Origin: an uncultured Candidatus Saccharibacteria bacterium
GTDB taxonomy: Bacteria > Patescibacteriota > Saccharimonadia > Saccharimonadales > Saccharimonadaceae
DNA length: 23,920 nt
Assembly: GCA_938017655.1 (NCBI GenBank)
Contig: CALIJO010000016.1
Location: 1 to 23,920 of the forward strand
Direction of reading: 5' to 3'
This document shows positions 1-7,797 of the stretch, one piece after another (position 1 is the stretch's first letter; each line of letters starts with the position of its first letter). A program made the position numbers and the translations under genes. Under the pieces are notes generated by a model. It did not search any database, was not told where the DNA came from, and worked only from the letters and a program-made list of their open reading frames with translations.

Positions 1-173
1 CGTGGGTTTTCGTTGACAACGCGATCTTCTGGAAGATCAACTGGGGTACCCTTAGGGTTGTTCTCAGTCTTAGTGAAGAAATAGATAGTTTGTGGCTTGC
101 CACCGCGAAGGATTACTTCTGACTTGTGTAGGTAGTAAGTAATCCCCTTGCTGTTTTTATGACTATAGGCCAT
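1..173 (-). CDS. Small conserved hypothetical protein, 3' part beyond window
   Basis: This is the first 57 codons of a gene that runs off the left edge. Translation begins MAYSHKNSKGITYYLHKSEV and continues with a basic, aromatic stretch around the motif RGGKPQTIYFF. A strong ribosome binding site (AAAGGAGGACAA) lies directly before the ATG, which fixes the start. From memory, proteins with this opening are short (about 60-70 residues) and common in Saccharibacteria and related candidate phyla, usually annotated as hypothetical. No catalytic motif is visible and I do not assign a function. It has its own promoter and is not part of the operon to its right. Confidence 0.75.
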   Translation of the reverse strand, partial: MAYSHKNSKGITYYLHKSEVILRGGKPQTIYFFTKTENNPKGTPVDLPEDRVVNENP

Positions 174-201
174 TTGTCCTCCTTTAAATAAGTATAATTT
201 T

Positions 202-230
202 ATATTAGATTAGATAAAGATAAGTGTCAA
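202..230 (-). promoter_or_regulatory. Sigma-70-type promoter of the left-edge gene
   Basis: On the minus strand a perfect -35 TTGACA (225-230) is followed after 17 bases by TAATAT (202-207). It stands about 30 bases upstream of the ATG at 173. The AT-rich leader then carries the strong ribosome binding site. The rest of the 174-322 gap holds nothing else I recognise, and I see no clear terminator for the operon ending at 323. Confidence 0.6.
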
Positions 231-322
231 GAGATTTTATGGGGGTGAAATAGGGGTGGGAAAACTTTTATGCTTTTAACAGGGGTGGTAATCTGGAAAG
301 TTAGTGGAATTATTTTAAGGAA

Positions 323-1075
323 TTATTTCAAAAAGAGTAACGCGAGACGAAGGAAGGCAAAAATAATTAGACGGATCACGATGGTAATGATGATAACGAC
401 ACAAAGTAGAACCGTAATTCCAGAGAGACTTGGGGTCCAAATCGGCGAAACAAAATCGTAGCGATAAAGCGCGGTCGGTGGTAAATCGGCAGTAAGGCTG
501 GTGGTTAGCTTGTCGGTGGCTGGATAACTATTAATCACGCCGGTCATACAATTGAGATAGCCGGGACTATTCCAACCCCAACCGTTACGGATAGCCTGCG
601 GTTTACAGGTTTCCATAGCTTTAGCGAAAATATTGCCGTTGGGATTACCGTCGGGATTTTGACTGAGCTTAGACTCGGCTTCACGTAAGGCAACGGTGGC
701 CTGGCGATTATATTGATGCTCCAGATAAATTGGACCAGTACCGAAGGTCAGAGTGGTGTGACCGTTTTTTTCAACGAAATTCACGATGGTGTGGGAGGAG
801 CTAAAATCTCGCAGGTTTTTCAGGGCGGTGCGGATGTTTTGATCAATTTCAGCTTGTGGCAAATCGGTACCGTCGGCAGCCTTACCCTCGTCGGCTTTTT
901 CGACCTTAGTTTTTAAGTCCATCATTTTCAGATGATCAAAGCGCAAAAAAGTGGCGGAAAGAAAAAGTAGTGGCAATAGGCTCAAAAATAATTGCCAGGT
1001 CTTGATCTGTTTTAAGAAAGTCAAAAAGCGCTTCCTCTTGTCTTCCTGACGCTCCTGTTTCAAAACACCACCCAT
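323..1075 (-). CDS. Hypothetical two-helix membrane protein with an outside domain
   Basis: The protein is about 250 residues and I do not recognise its family. A basic N-terminus (KQERQEDKRKR) is followed by one hydrophobic helix (about residues 25-44). Then comes a soluble region of roughly 170 residues with two cysteines that could pair, and a second long hydrophobic helix near the C-terminus ending in basic and aliphatic residues. This suggests that the central domain faces outward. I start at the ATG at 1075. A longer reading from 1126 would overlap murC by 35 bases and has no ribosome binding site. The chosen start also lacks a Shine-Dalgarno sequence, but an extended -10 element lies 10 bases upstream. 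Being last behind murC suggests a cell-envelope role, which is inference only. Confidence 0.6.
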   Translation of the reverse strand: MGGVLKQERQEDKRKRFLTFLKQIKTWQLFLSLLPLLFLSATFLRFDHLKMMDLKTKVEKADEGKAADGTDLPQAEIDQNIRTALKNLRDFSSSHTIVNFVEKNGHTTLTFGTGPIYLEHQYNRQATVALREAESKLSQNPDGNPNGNIFAKAMETCKPQAIRNGWGWNSPGYLNCMTGVINSYPATDKLTTSLTADLPPTALYRYDFVSPIWTPSLSGITVLLCVVIIITIVIRLIIFAFLRLALLFLK

Positions 1076-1085
1076 ACTGAATTTA

Positions 1086-1094
1086 ATTATATCA
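1086..1094 (-). promoter_or_regulatory. Extended -10 promoter inside the murC stop
   Basis: The minus strand reads TGATATAAT, an extended -10 element whose TGA is the murC stop codon (1092-1094). It ends 10 bases before the ATG at 1075, so a transcript from it would have only a few leader bases. It would let the last gene of the operon be expressed separately. Confidence 0.4.
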
Positions 1095-2378
1095 TAAGAA
1101 CTTTTGGCGGAGCCATGGGTCAGCATCGCCGGCGGACATTAAGATGACCAGATAATTATCGGCAAGATCTTGGCGGAGCTTGGCAAAAAGCGTATCGTCT
1201 AGCTCTACTGCGGTGCCAATTTCAGGATTATCTAACGAACTAAGAAAGTCACTAGGGGTGAGAATTTTTAGTTTAGGATCTTCGCGCGAAAGATAAGTCG
1301 GCAACCAATAAAGCTTTTTGATGCCGTGGAAAATGTCCCGATATTCATCAAAGAATTCATGCTGACGAATATTTTGATGTGGCTGATAAAGAATCACCAC
1401 GCCTTTTTTCTGCGTACGCTTGGCTTCCTCAAGGGCAACATTAATGGTAGCGCGAATTTCTTCAGGATGATGGGCGTAATCGGAGTAAAGACCATCAACT
1501 AGGCACTCAAAGCGACGTCCGACACCTGGGAATTGATTAATCGCCTCGATAATTTCTTCATGATTAACCTCGCGACCGAGCGATTCGAGAATTCGCTGTA
1601 CCGCTTTAATCGCGAGCGTGGCGTCGAGACGGCGCGCTTCACCTGGCAACATTAATTCCTTGGCCGACATTAAAACCACATCGGGATGCTTGTCAGCAAG
1701 AAGTTCGGCGTGGTGAAGATTAGCATGTGGGCCAAAAATGAGGTGTTCACTCTGGGATTCGAATTTCAAAAAGGCTTCTTGATATTCGGCCTCCGTGGCA
1801 AAAATATCGGAATGGTCATAGGAAACAAAAGTAATAAGCGAGAGCCAAGGATGAAAAGCGAGGAAGTTGCGGTCATATTCATCAGCTTCATAGAGTAAGA
1901 ATTGGTCACCCTGATCATACTTAGCAGAAGGCGCAAAATTAAGCGTCGAGCCAACCATATAAGAGGCTTTCAAACCGAGTTTTTGGCTGAGCCAGATTAA
2001 CATAGAAGTAGTAGTGGTTTTCCCGTGAGTGCCAGCAACTGCCACCATCTTCAGATGATGTTTTTCAACAAGGGTTTCAATCAATTCATCGCGCTTAGAA
2101 ATCTTCAAGCCCAGCGACTTAGCGCGTTGATATTCAGGATGTGATTCGGTAATGGCCGAGGTATGGACGTACCAGTCGATAGGATGCTTTTGATGAATCT
2201 CCGCCAGATAATCACTAGTTTGCGGACCGATAGCAAAGGTGAGATTTTTGGCTTTTAATTCCTTAGTAATCGGACCTTCGTGAAGATCGGAACCAAAAAC
2301 TTGATGCCCGGCATCGTGAGCAAAAAGGGCGAGTGGACCCATGCCAGTACCGGAAATACCAGAGATAAAGATGTTCAT
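1092..2378 (-). CDS. murC: UDP-N-acetylmuramate--L-alanine ligase (MurC/Mpl family)
   Basis: MurC joins L-alanine to UDP-MurNAc using ATP, the first peptide step of cytoplasmic peptidoglycan synthesis. The N-terminal UDP-binding glycine loop is GISGTGM (residues 7-13) and the ATP-binding P-loop is GTHGKTTTT (116-124). The central catalytic region has EADEYDRNFL (164-173) and the histidine of SYDHSDIF. The C-terminal domain follows, ending in SAGDADPWLRQ. At 428 residues it is shorter than the roughly 460-490 usual for MurC. The opening GISGTGMGPLA also resembles Mpl, the muropeptide-recycling ligase, so Mpl is the main alternative. With murE in the same window, MurC is the simpler reading. 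The ATG overlaps the stop of the GNAT gene by four bases (ATGA), which implies translational coupling. Confidence 0.85.
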   Translation of the reverse strand: MNIFISGISGTGMGPLALFAHDAGHQVFGSDLHEGPITKELKAKNLTFAIGPQTSDYLAEIHQKHPIDWYVHTSAITESHPEYQRAKSLGLKISKRDELIETLVEKHHLKMVAVAGTHGKTTTTSMLIWLSQKLGLKASYMVGSTLNFAPSAKYDQGDQFLLYEADEYDRNFLAFHPWLSLITFVSYDHSDIFATEAEYQEAFLKFESQSEHLIFGPHANLHHAELLADKHPDVVLMSAKELMLPGEARRLDATLAIKAVQRILESLGREVNHEEIIEAINQFPGVGRRFECLVDGLYSDYAHHPEEIRATINVALEEAKRTQKKGVVILYQPHQNIRQHEFFDEYRDIFHGIKKLYWLPTYLSREDPKLKILTPSDFLSSLDNPEIGTAVELDDTLFAKLRQDLADNYLVILMSAGDADPWLRQKFL

Positions 2379-2815
2379 AATTTTTTCCTAAAGAAGTTAG
2401 TATCGTAAATTTCGGCGCCGTGGGCTTTGTAAAAATTCTGAGCTACTTCACGGCCATGACCGCAAGTAAATTCGAGATTTTTGCAGCCTTTTTCCCTGGC
2501 CCAATCTTCGTAGGCCTGAAAAATCAGATCCCCCACGCCCTTACCACGAGCGGCACTATCTACCACAAAATCTTCGAGGTAAGCATTCTTGTAGATTCCC
2601 GCACCAAAAGTTACAGAGACCGAAGCCATGCCGAGAATCTGCCCATCTTCCACGGCAAAAATGAGATCATGATATGGAGAATTAGCAACTTCTGTAAACC
2701 AGTCCGGACTAATCTCACCCTTATCCTTGCCACTACGAGAAAGTTGAATCAGAAGTTCACGCACACGCGTGGCGATTTCTGGTTGATACTGTTTAAGACG
2801 TTCAATTTTAACCAT
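2375..2815 (-). CDS. GNAT-family N-acetyltransferase
   Basis: This 146-residue protein has the single-domain GNAT fold. The acetyl-CoA pyrophosphate-binding motif A is R-G-K-G-V-G (residues 90-95), preceded by the strand YLEDFVVDSAA and followed by a helix. The C-terminal part (FYKAHGAEIYDTNFF) matches the usual motif B end, where a peptide or small molecule amine is held. The substrate cannot be told from sequence. Position between glmM and murC makes an amino-sugar or wall-precursor substrate conceivable, in the manner of glucosamine-phosphate acetylation. GlmM's usual partner GlmU is not in the window, but that link is speculative. A ribosome binding site AAAGGGA precedes the ATG; the stop is UGA. 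Confidence 0.85.
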   Translation of the reverse strand: MVKIERLKQYQPEIATRVRELLIQLSRSGKDKGEISPDWFTEVANSPYHDLIFAVEDGQILGMASVSVTFGAGIYKNAYLEDFVVDSAARGKGVGDLIFQAYEDWAREKGCKNLEFTCGHGREVAQNFYKAHGAEIYDTNFFRKKL

Positions 2816-2827
2816 AATTCCCTTTCT

Positions 2828-4423
2828 TTATTCAAATACGGTTTCAGTGAGGCGCTCAGCGATAGCGTCGGCAGTTTTTTGTATAGCTTCTGCGTCGTCA
2901 CCCCAGATTGTAATGCGGACTAAATCTTCGGTACCAGAGGCGCGGATATTGATTGACCAGCCGGCAGCGAGATTTTCGGTTTCGGTGGCAATGAACTGCT
3001 GGGCGGCTTCCGAGAGATTACGGAAAGCTTGCTTGGTAAGATTATCGACTGGCTGATTTTTGATGGTTTGTGGGAGTTTTTGGAAATTTTGACAAAGGGT
3101 AGCCAGGGTCGGCAGGGTACGTCCGGAGTTTTCGGAGGCTTTACCAGTTTTTTCATCTTGGATAGTTTGATAATCCGTAAGTAAGGTATCTTCGTTCTGG
3201 AATTTTTCACGAGCTTCGGAGAGAATCTTAGTGATGACGAGCGCAGTAAGCACGCCGTCGCCCATTGGTTCACCTGGCAGAATAATATGTCCACTTTGTT
3301 CGCCGCCGAGTAAAATGCCATCTTCACGCATTTTAGCGGAAACATTTTGGTCCCCAACATCGGTCATGGCGATTTTAATACCAGTTTTTTCCGCCCAACG
3401 CAGCAAGCCTTTGTTGGCCATAATCGTAACGCAGACTTCTGGCACGGCTAGATAATTTGCCAAAATCACAATCATATCATCACCATCGATAATCTGACCG
3501 TTTCGATCAATCATTAAACAGCGGTCGCCGTCACCGTCAAAGGCCGCACCAAAGTCAAGTTGTTTTTCTTTAACTAATTGAATGAGCGGTTCAAGATGAG
3601 TACTGCCACAGCCAGCATTAATTTTTTCACCAAAGTTAGCGTCCTCATGAATAGCAATAACTTCAGCACCGAGTTCTTCGAAAATTTGCTTGGCCGTAAC
3701 AGAGGTAGCACCACAGGCAAGATCTAAGCCAATGCGAAGACCAGAAAAATCTGGTTTCTGACGCACTGAGGTGGTAGCTGGACCAAATTGAGCTAGATAG
3801 GTACGGAGATGGTCAAGATAGCGCGAAAGAGCGTCTTCATGGAGATCTTCACGAAACTCTGGACTGTGCACATCGAAACCAGATTCATTTTCCAGAGCAT
3901 TTTCGATAGCATTGACACCGGACTGCGAAAGTTTAATACCGTAAGGGTATTTTTTCACCATGTGAGAAAGATTTTCACCAGAATCATCAGTGCCAGTACC
4001 AGAAAAAGCTACGCCGCCTGGCATGGTAGCCTCAAGTCCACCAATCGTATCACCGCGCTCGAAAATTTTAATACCATTATCGGTGTAGGGATTATGAGAA
4101 GCGGTAATATCAATGGCCAGATCATAGCCCATTTCATAAAAAACATAATTGATCGCCGGGGTCGGCAAAACACCCACGGTACCATGATCAATGCCGACAG
4201 TTTCCAGAGCTTCCTCAAAATAACGAATCATCCATTCAGTGGATTCACGCGTATCACCACCGATTAAAACTCGAGCTGGACGTTCGAGGCCACTTTCATC
4301 CTCTTTTGCATTACCTAAATAACGGACAATACCGAGAGTAACGGCTTGAATAAAGCCAGGGGTAAAAGCTTCTGCCTTTTGTCTAATACCGTCAGTACCG
4401 AAATATTTGATTTTACCTTTCAT
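2828..4423 (-). CDS. glmM: Phosphoglucosamine mutase (alpha-D-phosphohexomutase family)
   Basis: GlmM converts glucosamine-6-phosphate to glucosamine-1-phosphate on the way to UDP-GlcNAc. All family landmarks are present: FGTDGIR at residues 8-14, the phosphoserine loop TASHNP (107-112, Ser109), the metal loop DGDGDR (296-301), the sugar-binding loop GGEQSGH (373-379) and the phosphate loop RASGTED (494-500). GGEQSGH instead of the GAENSGH of E. coli GlmM leaves phosphomannomutase/phosphoglucomutase specificity possible, but FGTDGIR and the wall-gene context favour GlmM. At 531 residues it is about 85 longer than typical GlmM. Much of the excess sits between the phosphoserine and metal loops (around residues 130-220), with more acid-rich sequence around 395-440. 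A GGAG ribosome binding site precedes the ATG. Confidence 0.88.
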   Translation of the reverse strand: MKGKIKYFGTDGIRQKAEAFTPGFIQAVTLGIVRYLGNAKEDESGLERPARVLIGGDTRESTEWMIRYFEEALETVGIDHGTVGVLPTPAINYVFYEMGYDLAIDITASHNPYTDNGIKIFERGDTIGGLEATMPGGVAFSGTGTDDSGENLSHMVKKYPYGIKLSQSGVNAIENALENESGFDVHSPEFREDLHEDALSRYLDHLRTYLAQFGPATTSVRQKPDFSGLRIGLDLACGATSVTAKQIFEELGAEVIAIHEDANFGEKINAGCGSTHLEPLIQLVKEKQLDFGAAFDGDGDRCLMIDRNGQIIDGDDMIVILANYLAVPEVCVTIMANKGLLRWAEKTGIKIAMTDVGDQNVSAKMREDGILLGGEQSGHIILPGEPMGDGVLTALVITKILSEAREKFQNEDTLLTDYQTIQDEKTGKASENSGRTLPTLATLCQNFQKLPQTIKNQPVDNLTKQAFRNLSEAAQQFIATETENLAAGWSINIRASGTEDLVRITIWGDDAEAIQKTADAIAERLTETVFE

Positions 4424-4448
4424 AACACTCCATTTTCAACTAATTTCT

Positions 4449-4454
4449 ATTATA
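4449..4454 (-). promoter_or_regulatory. -10 element of the glmM operon
   Basis: A perfect TATAAT on the minus strand lies 25 bases upstream of the glmM ATG, leaving room for a short leader that carries the GGAG ribosome binding site. No good -35 hexamer is visible at normal spacing. There is no hairpin terminator between pta and this site, so pta transcripts could read through. Confidence 0.45.
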
Positions 4455-4480
4455 CATCTTGGAGGTAAGCGGCGCAAAGA

Positions 4481-5263
4481 TTAGTGTTTAGCAAGCAATA
4501 ACATATATTCAATAACTTTCAAGACATCTTCTTCGGTACTACCACGCGAGAGATCGGAAATTGGCGCGTTAAAGCCCTGAAGAATTGGGCCGGCAGCCGT
4601 AAAGCCACCGAATTGCTCCATGGCCTTATAGAGAATATTACCCGTGTTAAGGTCTGGAACGATTAGAGTGTTAGCGAAGCCAGCGACTGGAGAATCTGGG
4701 GCTTTTTTCTGGCCGATGCGCGGATTAATCGCGGTATCGAGTTGCAATTCGCCATCCACCAGAAGCTCTGGATGAGAGGTTTTAAGTTTGGTAATAGTTT
4801 CTTGAATTAAATCAATAGTCTCATCGCGACCACCGGACCCCTTGGTAGAAAAACTCAGGAAGGCAACCTTCGGGACAGGGAAAATTTTGCTCGCGGTTTC
4901 AACGGTTTGTACGGCAATATCGTAGAGTTGATCAGAGGTAGGATGTTTACAAGCAGCCGCATCAGCTAAGATATAGGTTTCGTTTTCGCGCTCCAAGATA
5001 AAACTAGCAGAAAAAGTCGGCTTCAAGAGATTTCGCGGATTCTTCACCCCGATAAGATCACGACAAGCCAAAATTACGTCACGTGAAGAGTAGTCGATAC
5101 CAGCAATCAGAGAATCGGCCAGCTGATTTTTCACCGCAAGACAGGCGTGCTCGAGGGAATCAGCACCGACTAGTTCAAAATCAGGGAAGTTTTCACGAGC
5201 TTTTTCGATAGCAGATTTAATAATGGGATTTTCTAATTCGGGGAAGACGATGCGTGTTTTCAT
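4481..5263 (-). CDS. pta: Phosphate acetyltransferase (compact form)
   Basis: Pta interconverts acetyl-CoA and acetyl phosphate; with acetate kinase this yields ATP in fermenting bacteria. The C-terminal two thirds carry the PTA/PTB family signatures in order: LSFSTKGSGGRDET, DGELQLDTAINP, QKKAPDSPVAGFANTLIVPD, GNILYKAMEQFGG and GPILQGFNAPISDLSRG. The N-terminus opens with the usual RIVFPE strand. At 260 residues it is about 60 shorter than the common 320-335 form. The loss lies between that first strand and the ADSLIAG segment, so the N-terminal domain is trimmed but the CoA and phosphate site looks intact. Acetate kinase is not in the window. There is no Shine-Dalgarno sequence; a TATAAT 6 bases before the ATG suggests a leaderless mRNA. 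Confidence 0.87.
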   Translation of the reverse strand: MKTRIVFPELENPIIKSAIEKARENFPDFELVGADSLEHACLAVKNQLADSLIAGIDYSSRDVILACRDLIGVKNPRNLLKPTFSASFILERENETYILADAAACKHPTSDQLYDIAVQTVETASKIFPVPKVAFLSFSTKGSGGRDETIDLIQETITKLKTSHPELLVDGELQLDTAINPRIGQKKAPDSPVAGFANTLIVPDLNTGNILYKAMEQFGGFTAAGPILQGFNAPISDLSRGSTEEDVLKVIEYMLLLAKH

Positions 5264-5269
5264 GTTCTA

Positions 5270-5275
5270 ATTATA
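5270..5275 (-). promoter_or_regulatory. -10 element of pta, leaderless spacing
   Basis: TATAAT on the minus strand ends 6 bases before the pta ATG, so transcription should begin at or next to the start codon. The upstream gene's terminator ends just beyond it, so pta is an isolated unit. No matching -35 hexamer was found. Confidence 0.55.
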
Positions 5276-5285
5276 ACGAAGAAAT

Positions 5286-5314
5286 GAAAAAAGAGGCTAA
5301 AACTTAGCCTCTTT
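5286..5314 (-). terminator. Intrinsic terminator of the coiled-coil gene
   Basis: A perfect 11-bp stem (5290-5300 with 5304-5314) and a 3-base loop are followed on the minus strand by a run of T. It ends the transcript of the gene at 5346-6053 and isolates pta. Confidence 0.88.
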
Positions 5315-5345
5315 CAGAAGTTACGCAATGCTTAATTTAGTCATT

Positions 5346-6053
5346 TTAGCTGACATTACAGTTGGGATTGCGGCGGTAGGACACATCATAATCATCCTCA
5401 TTTTTAATGGCGGTGATATGACCGTGATTTACTCCGTCTGGATGCCATTGACCACCGTAATAGAGGTCAATTCGACCTTGCCTGGAAACTAGCTTGAAGT
5501 CACTATTGGTGGGTATCCCAATCAGGCGGAGTAACTTATTGATATAAGTCTGAATTTTAGTATCTTCAGGAGAAGTTAGACTTTCAATGAAGCTTTTCTT
5601 CTTCTGATAGATAGCATCTTTCTCGTTATATTCCTCCTTTCGTTGGGAAAAGATTTTTTCCCAAGTCGCCTTCTGTTGCTTAGTTTCTTCAAGCCTCTCT
5701 CTAATCTTGCAGAGTTCAGGGTGAAGCTTGGGATTGTAGTAAGTATTCTTCTCGCTAATCATCTGATCTTTTTTCTTGATTAAATCAAGATATTCCCTCT
5801 TCAGATTTTGATTAGTGGGTTGCTGTTGTTGACACTCGAAATTACGCTGAATTTGGGCAATAATTTGACCGGTTTCATGATAAAGCTTAATAGCTTCATC
5901 ACCGCCAAAAAAGCTCATCATTTTCTTCAGATCTTCAATTTCTGCGTCGGTTTCCTTACATTTCTCTTCGGCTTCATCCATCAATCTTTTCGCAGATTTG
6001 ATTTCCTGAAGCAGAGCATCAAGCTCGATTTTCTCTTCCGCTAGAGATTTCAT
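5346..6053 (-). CDS. Hypothetical coiled-coil protein with a small C-terminal domain
   Basis: The protein has 235 residues and no family I recognise. Residues 1 to about 165 are highly charged and rich in Lys, Glu and Gln with heptad-like spacing, so they should form one or more long coiled coils. A helical stretch follows (TYINKLLRLIGI). Then comes a compact domain of about 45 residues with GRIDLYYGG, HPDGVNHGHI and DVSYRRNP, whose mix of strands, Gly and His looks like a folded binding module. There is no signal peptide or membrane helix, so it is probably cytoplasmic. The start is fixed by a near-perfect ribosome binding site (AAAGGAGGTGG). It is a single-gene unit with its own terminator. 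Confidence 0.72.
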   Translation of the reverse strand: MKSLAEEKIELDALLQEIKSAKRLMDEAEEKCKETDAEIEDLKKMMSFFGGDEAIKLYHETGQIIAQIQRNFECQQQQPTNQNLKREYLDLIKKKDQMISEKNTYYNPKLHPELCKIRERLEETKQQKATWEKIFSQRKEEYNEKDAIYQKKKSFIESLTSPEDTKIQTYINKLLRLIGIPTNSDFKLVSRQGRIDLYYGGQWHPDGVNHGHITAIKNEDDYDVSYRRNPNCNVS

Positions 6054-6084
6054 GACTCCACCTCCTTTTTTTGCAAGTCAATAA

Positions 6085-6163
6085 CTAACGAATAAGCATA
6101 TAAAACTCCTTAAAGAACTAGCCGTAGCTAATTTGTCACTAGAGTAACACAGGTATTATATCA
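6085..6163 (-). promoter_or_regulatory. Promoter and leader of the coiled-coil gene, with a possible mini-ORF
   Basis: An extended -10 (TGATATAAT, with the TATAAT at 6155-6160) could give a leader of about 95 bases. Inside the leader a good ribosome binding site (AAGGAG, 6106-6111) stands 6 bases before the four-codon frame ATG CTT ATT CGT TAG (6085-6099). This ends about 30 bases before the real start. Just upstream is a small TAGC/GCTA hairpin. It may be a regulatory minicistron or chance. Confidence 0.35.
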
Positions 6164-6168
6164 TATTT

Positions 6169-7773
6169 TTATAAAAATTCAAAATTTTTGGCAAAAAGTG
6201 TCGGATAGAGGATTGGAACTAAGTAAATATGCAAGGCATTGGGGAGACCAGAGAAAAAACAAACAGAGGCGGCATAAGCTAAAATAAGGGAGGCAAAATA
6301 GAGTTTGGCTGGGGTAATACTAGAGATTAAGCTAGAGAAGTTAGATTTTTTCATAGATTGCTTGGAGGATTGTTTAGAGGATTGTTCTATAGATTTTTGG
6401 CAAGAATAACAGAGGTAAATTACGCAAGCGCCACTGCAAAAAACAATCAAGATACCGATAAAACCAGTCTCAACTAAAATGGCAACATATTGGTTTTGGG
6501 TAATTTCCTTAGTGGAACCAAGTTCTGGAAACATCTGATAGAGAGCAACGCCAGAGGAGCCCAGGCCAGAGCCGAAGAAGAATTGTCCTGGGCGGCTAAG
6601 GGCAAGCTTTAGACCCATCTTCGAGAGCTTGACACGAATGTCGGTTGATTCTGTAATATAACCATCGAAAAGTGGGGCCTGAGTGGTGGTATTAATATTA
6701 GTGGTGTCGCTTGCAGAAAAGCTAGATGAGTTATTATGAGGCAGAATATTAAGAGATTCACTCTGGTCGACTAGAGATTTTTTAGATTCAGAGAGAGGAA
6801 TCTTGACTCGACCGAGAGTCATCTGACTAATTGAACGACTAACTCCACCCAGAAAAGTATCAGAGGTGGGGCCGAATTCCGACATTAAACCTTGAACAAG
6901 CGTAACAAAAATTAGAGGGAATAGAACTAGGGATATGAGTTTCGTAGCAATAAGGAGTCTATTTTTAGCATGAAATAATTCATAGAAAAAAATTACCGCG
7001 ATGGCCAGGAAGAAGGAGTAGGTTGCTCCCCTTGAAAAAATTAGAAAAAGTGTTGAAATAATATAACCAGCTAGTGTGAAGTAGCGGATTTTAGCTTGAC
7101 GAGTTTGATGATTTTTCGGATGGATTACTCGAAAAACCAGAAAGATAGCTGGAGCGAGCAAGAGGTTGCCCATAAACTGCGGCTCAATGGCAAAACCATT
7201 GGGGTGAGGAAAGCCAAAAGAGAGATTAGTACAACCAAGACAAAGTAAAATTCGATCGCCGGGAATATTAAGGGTATTTAAGATAGCTTGCACCCAACAA
7301 AAACCGGAGGCCAAGGTAGCACCCAAAAGAAAGGGTTTTTCAAGCGAAAGAGGGGTCTTTTTTAATATAATATTTTTATAAAAAGTCAAGAGGGAAAGAT
7401 AAAGACACCAGATGATACCAGCCGTCATGAAACCGCGGAGTTTATTAGGACTCCAGAGAAGAGTGAGCGAAAAATAGAGTGGAATACTGCTCAAAATCAG
7501 GGGAATCTGCACGGAGACTTTAGTGAGTGGAGTTTTTTTCGTAATGAGATTACAGAGGTCAGCGAGAAAAATTGGCAACGATAAAATACCCATCAAAAGT
7601 AGCCACAACAGAGGTAGGGAAAACTCGTAATTAGATGACTCAGTAGAGAAAAGTGGAATGACTGGATAATAAGAAAAAAAGAGAATGATGGGTAAAATCC
7701 AAAAGAAACGACGGTGAAGAGGGAGAAGTTTTTGATTTAAGTTTTCAAGTTTGTTTTGGAGATTATCTAACAT
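6169..7773 (-). CDS. O-antigen ligase / Wzy-type polysaccharide polymerase membrane protein
   Basis: This 534-residue protein has about ten to twelve membrane helices. The middle helix region SRGATYSFFLAIAVIFF and the late segment NQYVAILVETGFIGILIVF are the usual marks of the O-antigen ligase/polymerase family (Wzy_C, PF04932). Between them lies a large outside loop of about 150 residues (from about 285 to 435) with a Ser/Asn/Thr-rich patch. The family transfers lipid-linked glycans to an acceptor or polymerises them on the outer face of the membrane. Which of the two applies here cannot be told. Near the C-terminus a cytoplasmic loop holds a repeated Ser-Lys-Gln stretch (IEQSSKQSSKQSMKKS). 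It is the last gene of the operon, 24 bases after the GT4 gene, and no clear terminator follows it. Confidence 0.8.
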   Translation of the reverse strand: MLDNLQNKLENLNQKLLPLHRRFFWILPIILFFSYYPVIPLFSTESSNYEFSLPLLWLLLMGILSLPIFLADLCNLITKKTPLTKVSVQIPLILSSIPLYFSLTLLWSPNKLRGFMTAGIIWCLYLSLLTFYKNIILKKTPLSLEKPFLLGATLASGFCWVQAILNTLNIPGDRILLCLGCTNLSFGFPHPNGFAIEPQFMGNLLLAPAIFLVFRVIHPKNHQTRQAKIRYFTLAGYIISTLFLIFSRGATYSFFLAIAVIFFYELFHAKNRLLIATKLISLVLFPLIFVTLVQGLMSEFGPTSDTFLGGVSRSISQMTLGRVKIPLSESKKSLVDQSESLNILPHNNSSSFSASDTTNINTTTQAPLFDGYITESTDIRVKLSKMGLKLALSRPGQFFFGSGLGSSGVALYQMFPELGSTKEITQNQYVAILVETGFIGILIVFCSGACVIYLCYSCQKSIEQSSKQSSKQSMKKSNFSSLISSITPAKLYFASLILAYAASVCFFSGLPNALHIYLVPILYPTLFAKNFEFL

Positions 7774-7797
7774 GAGTTTTCCCTGTACGTTAAGGTT

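Noticed and set aside
2420..2923. Open frames on the plus strand over the GNAT gene and glmM (also 3809-4267)
   Set aside because: They are antisense to clearly conserved enzymes, have no ribosome binding site and their translations show no domain.
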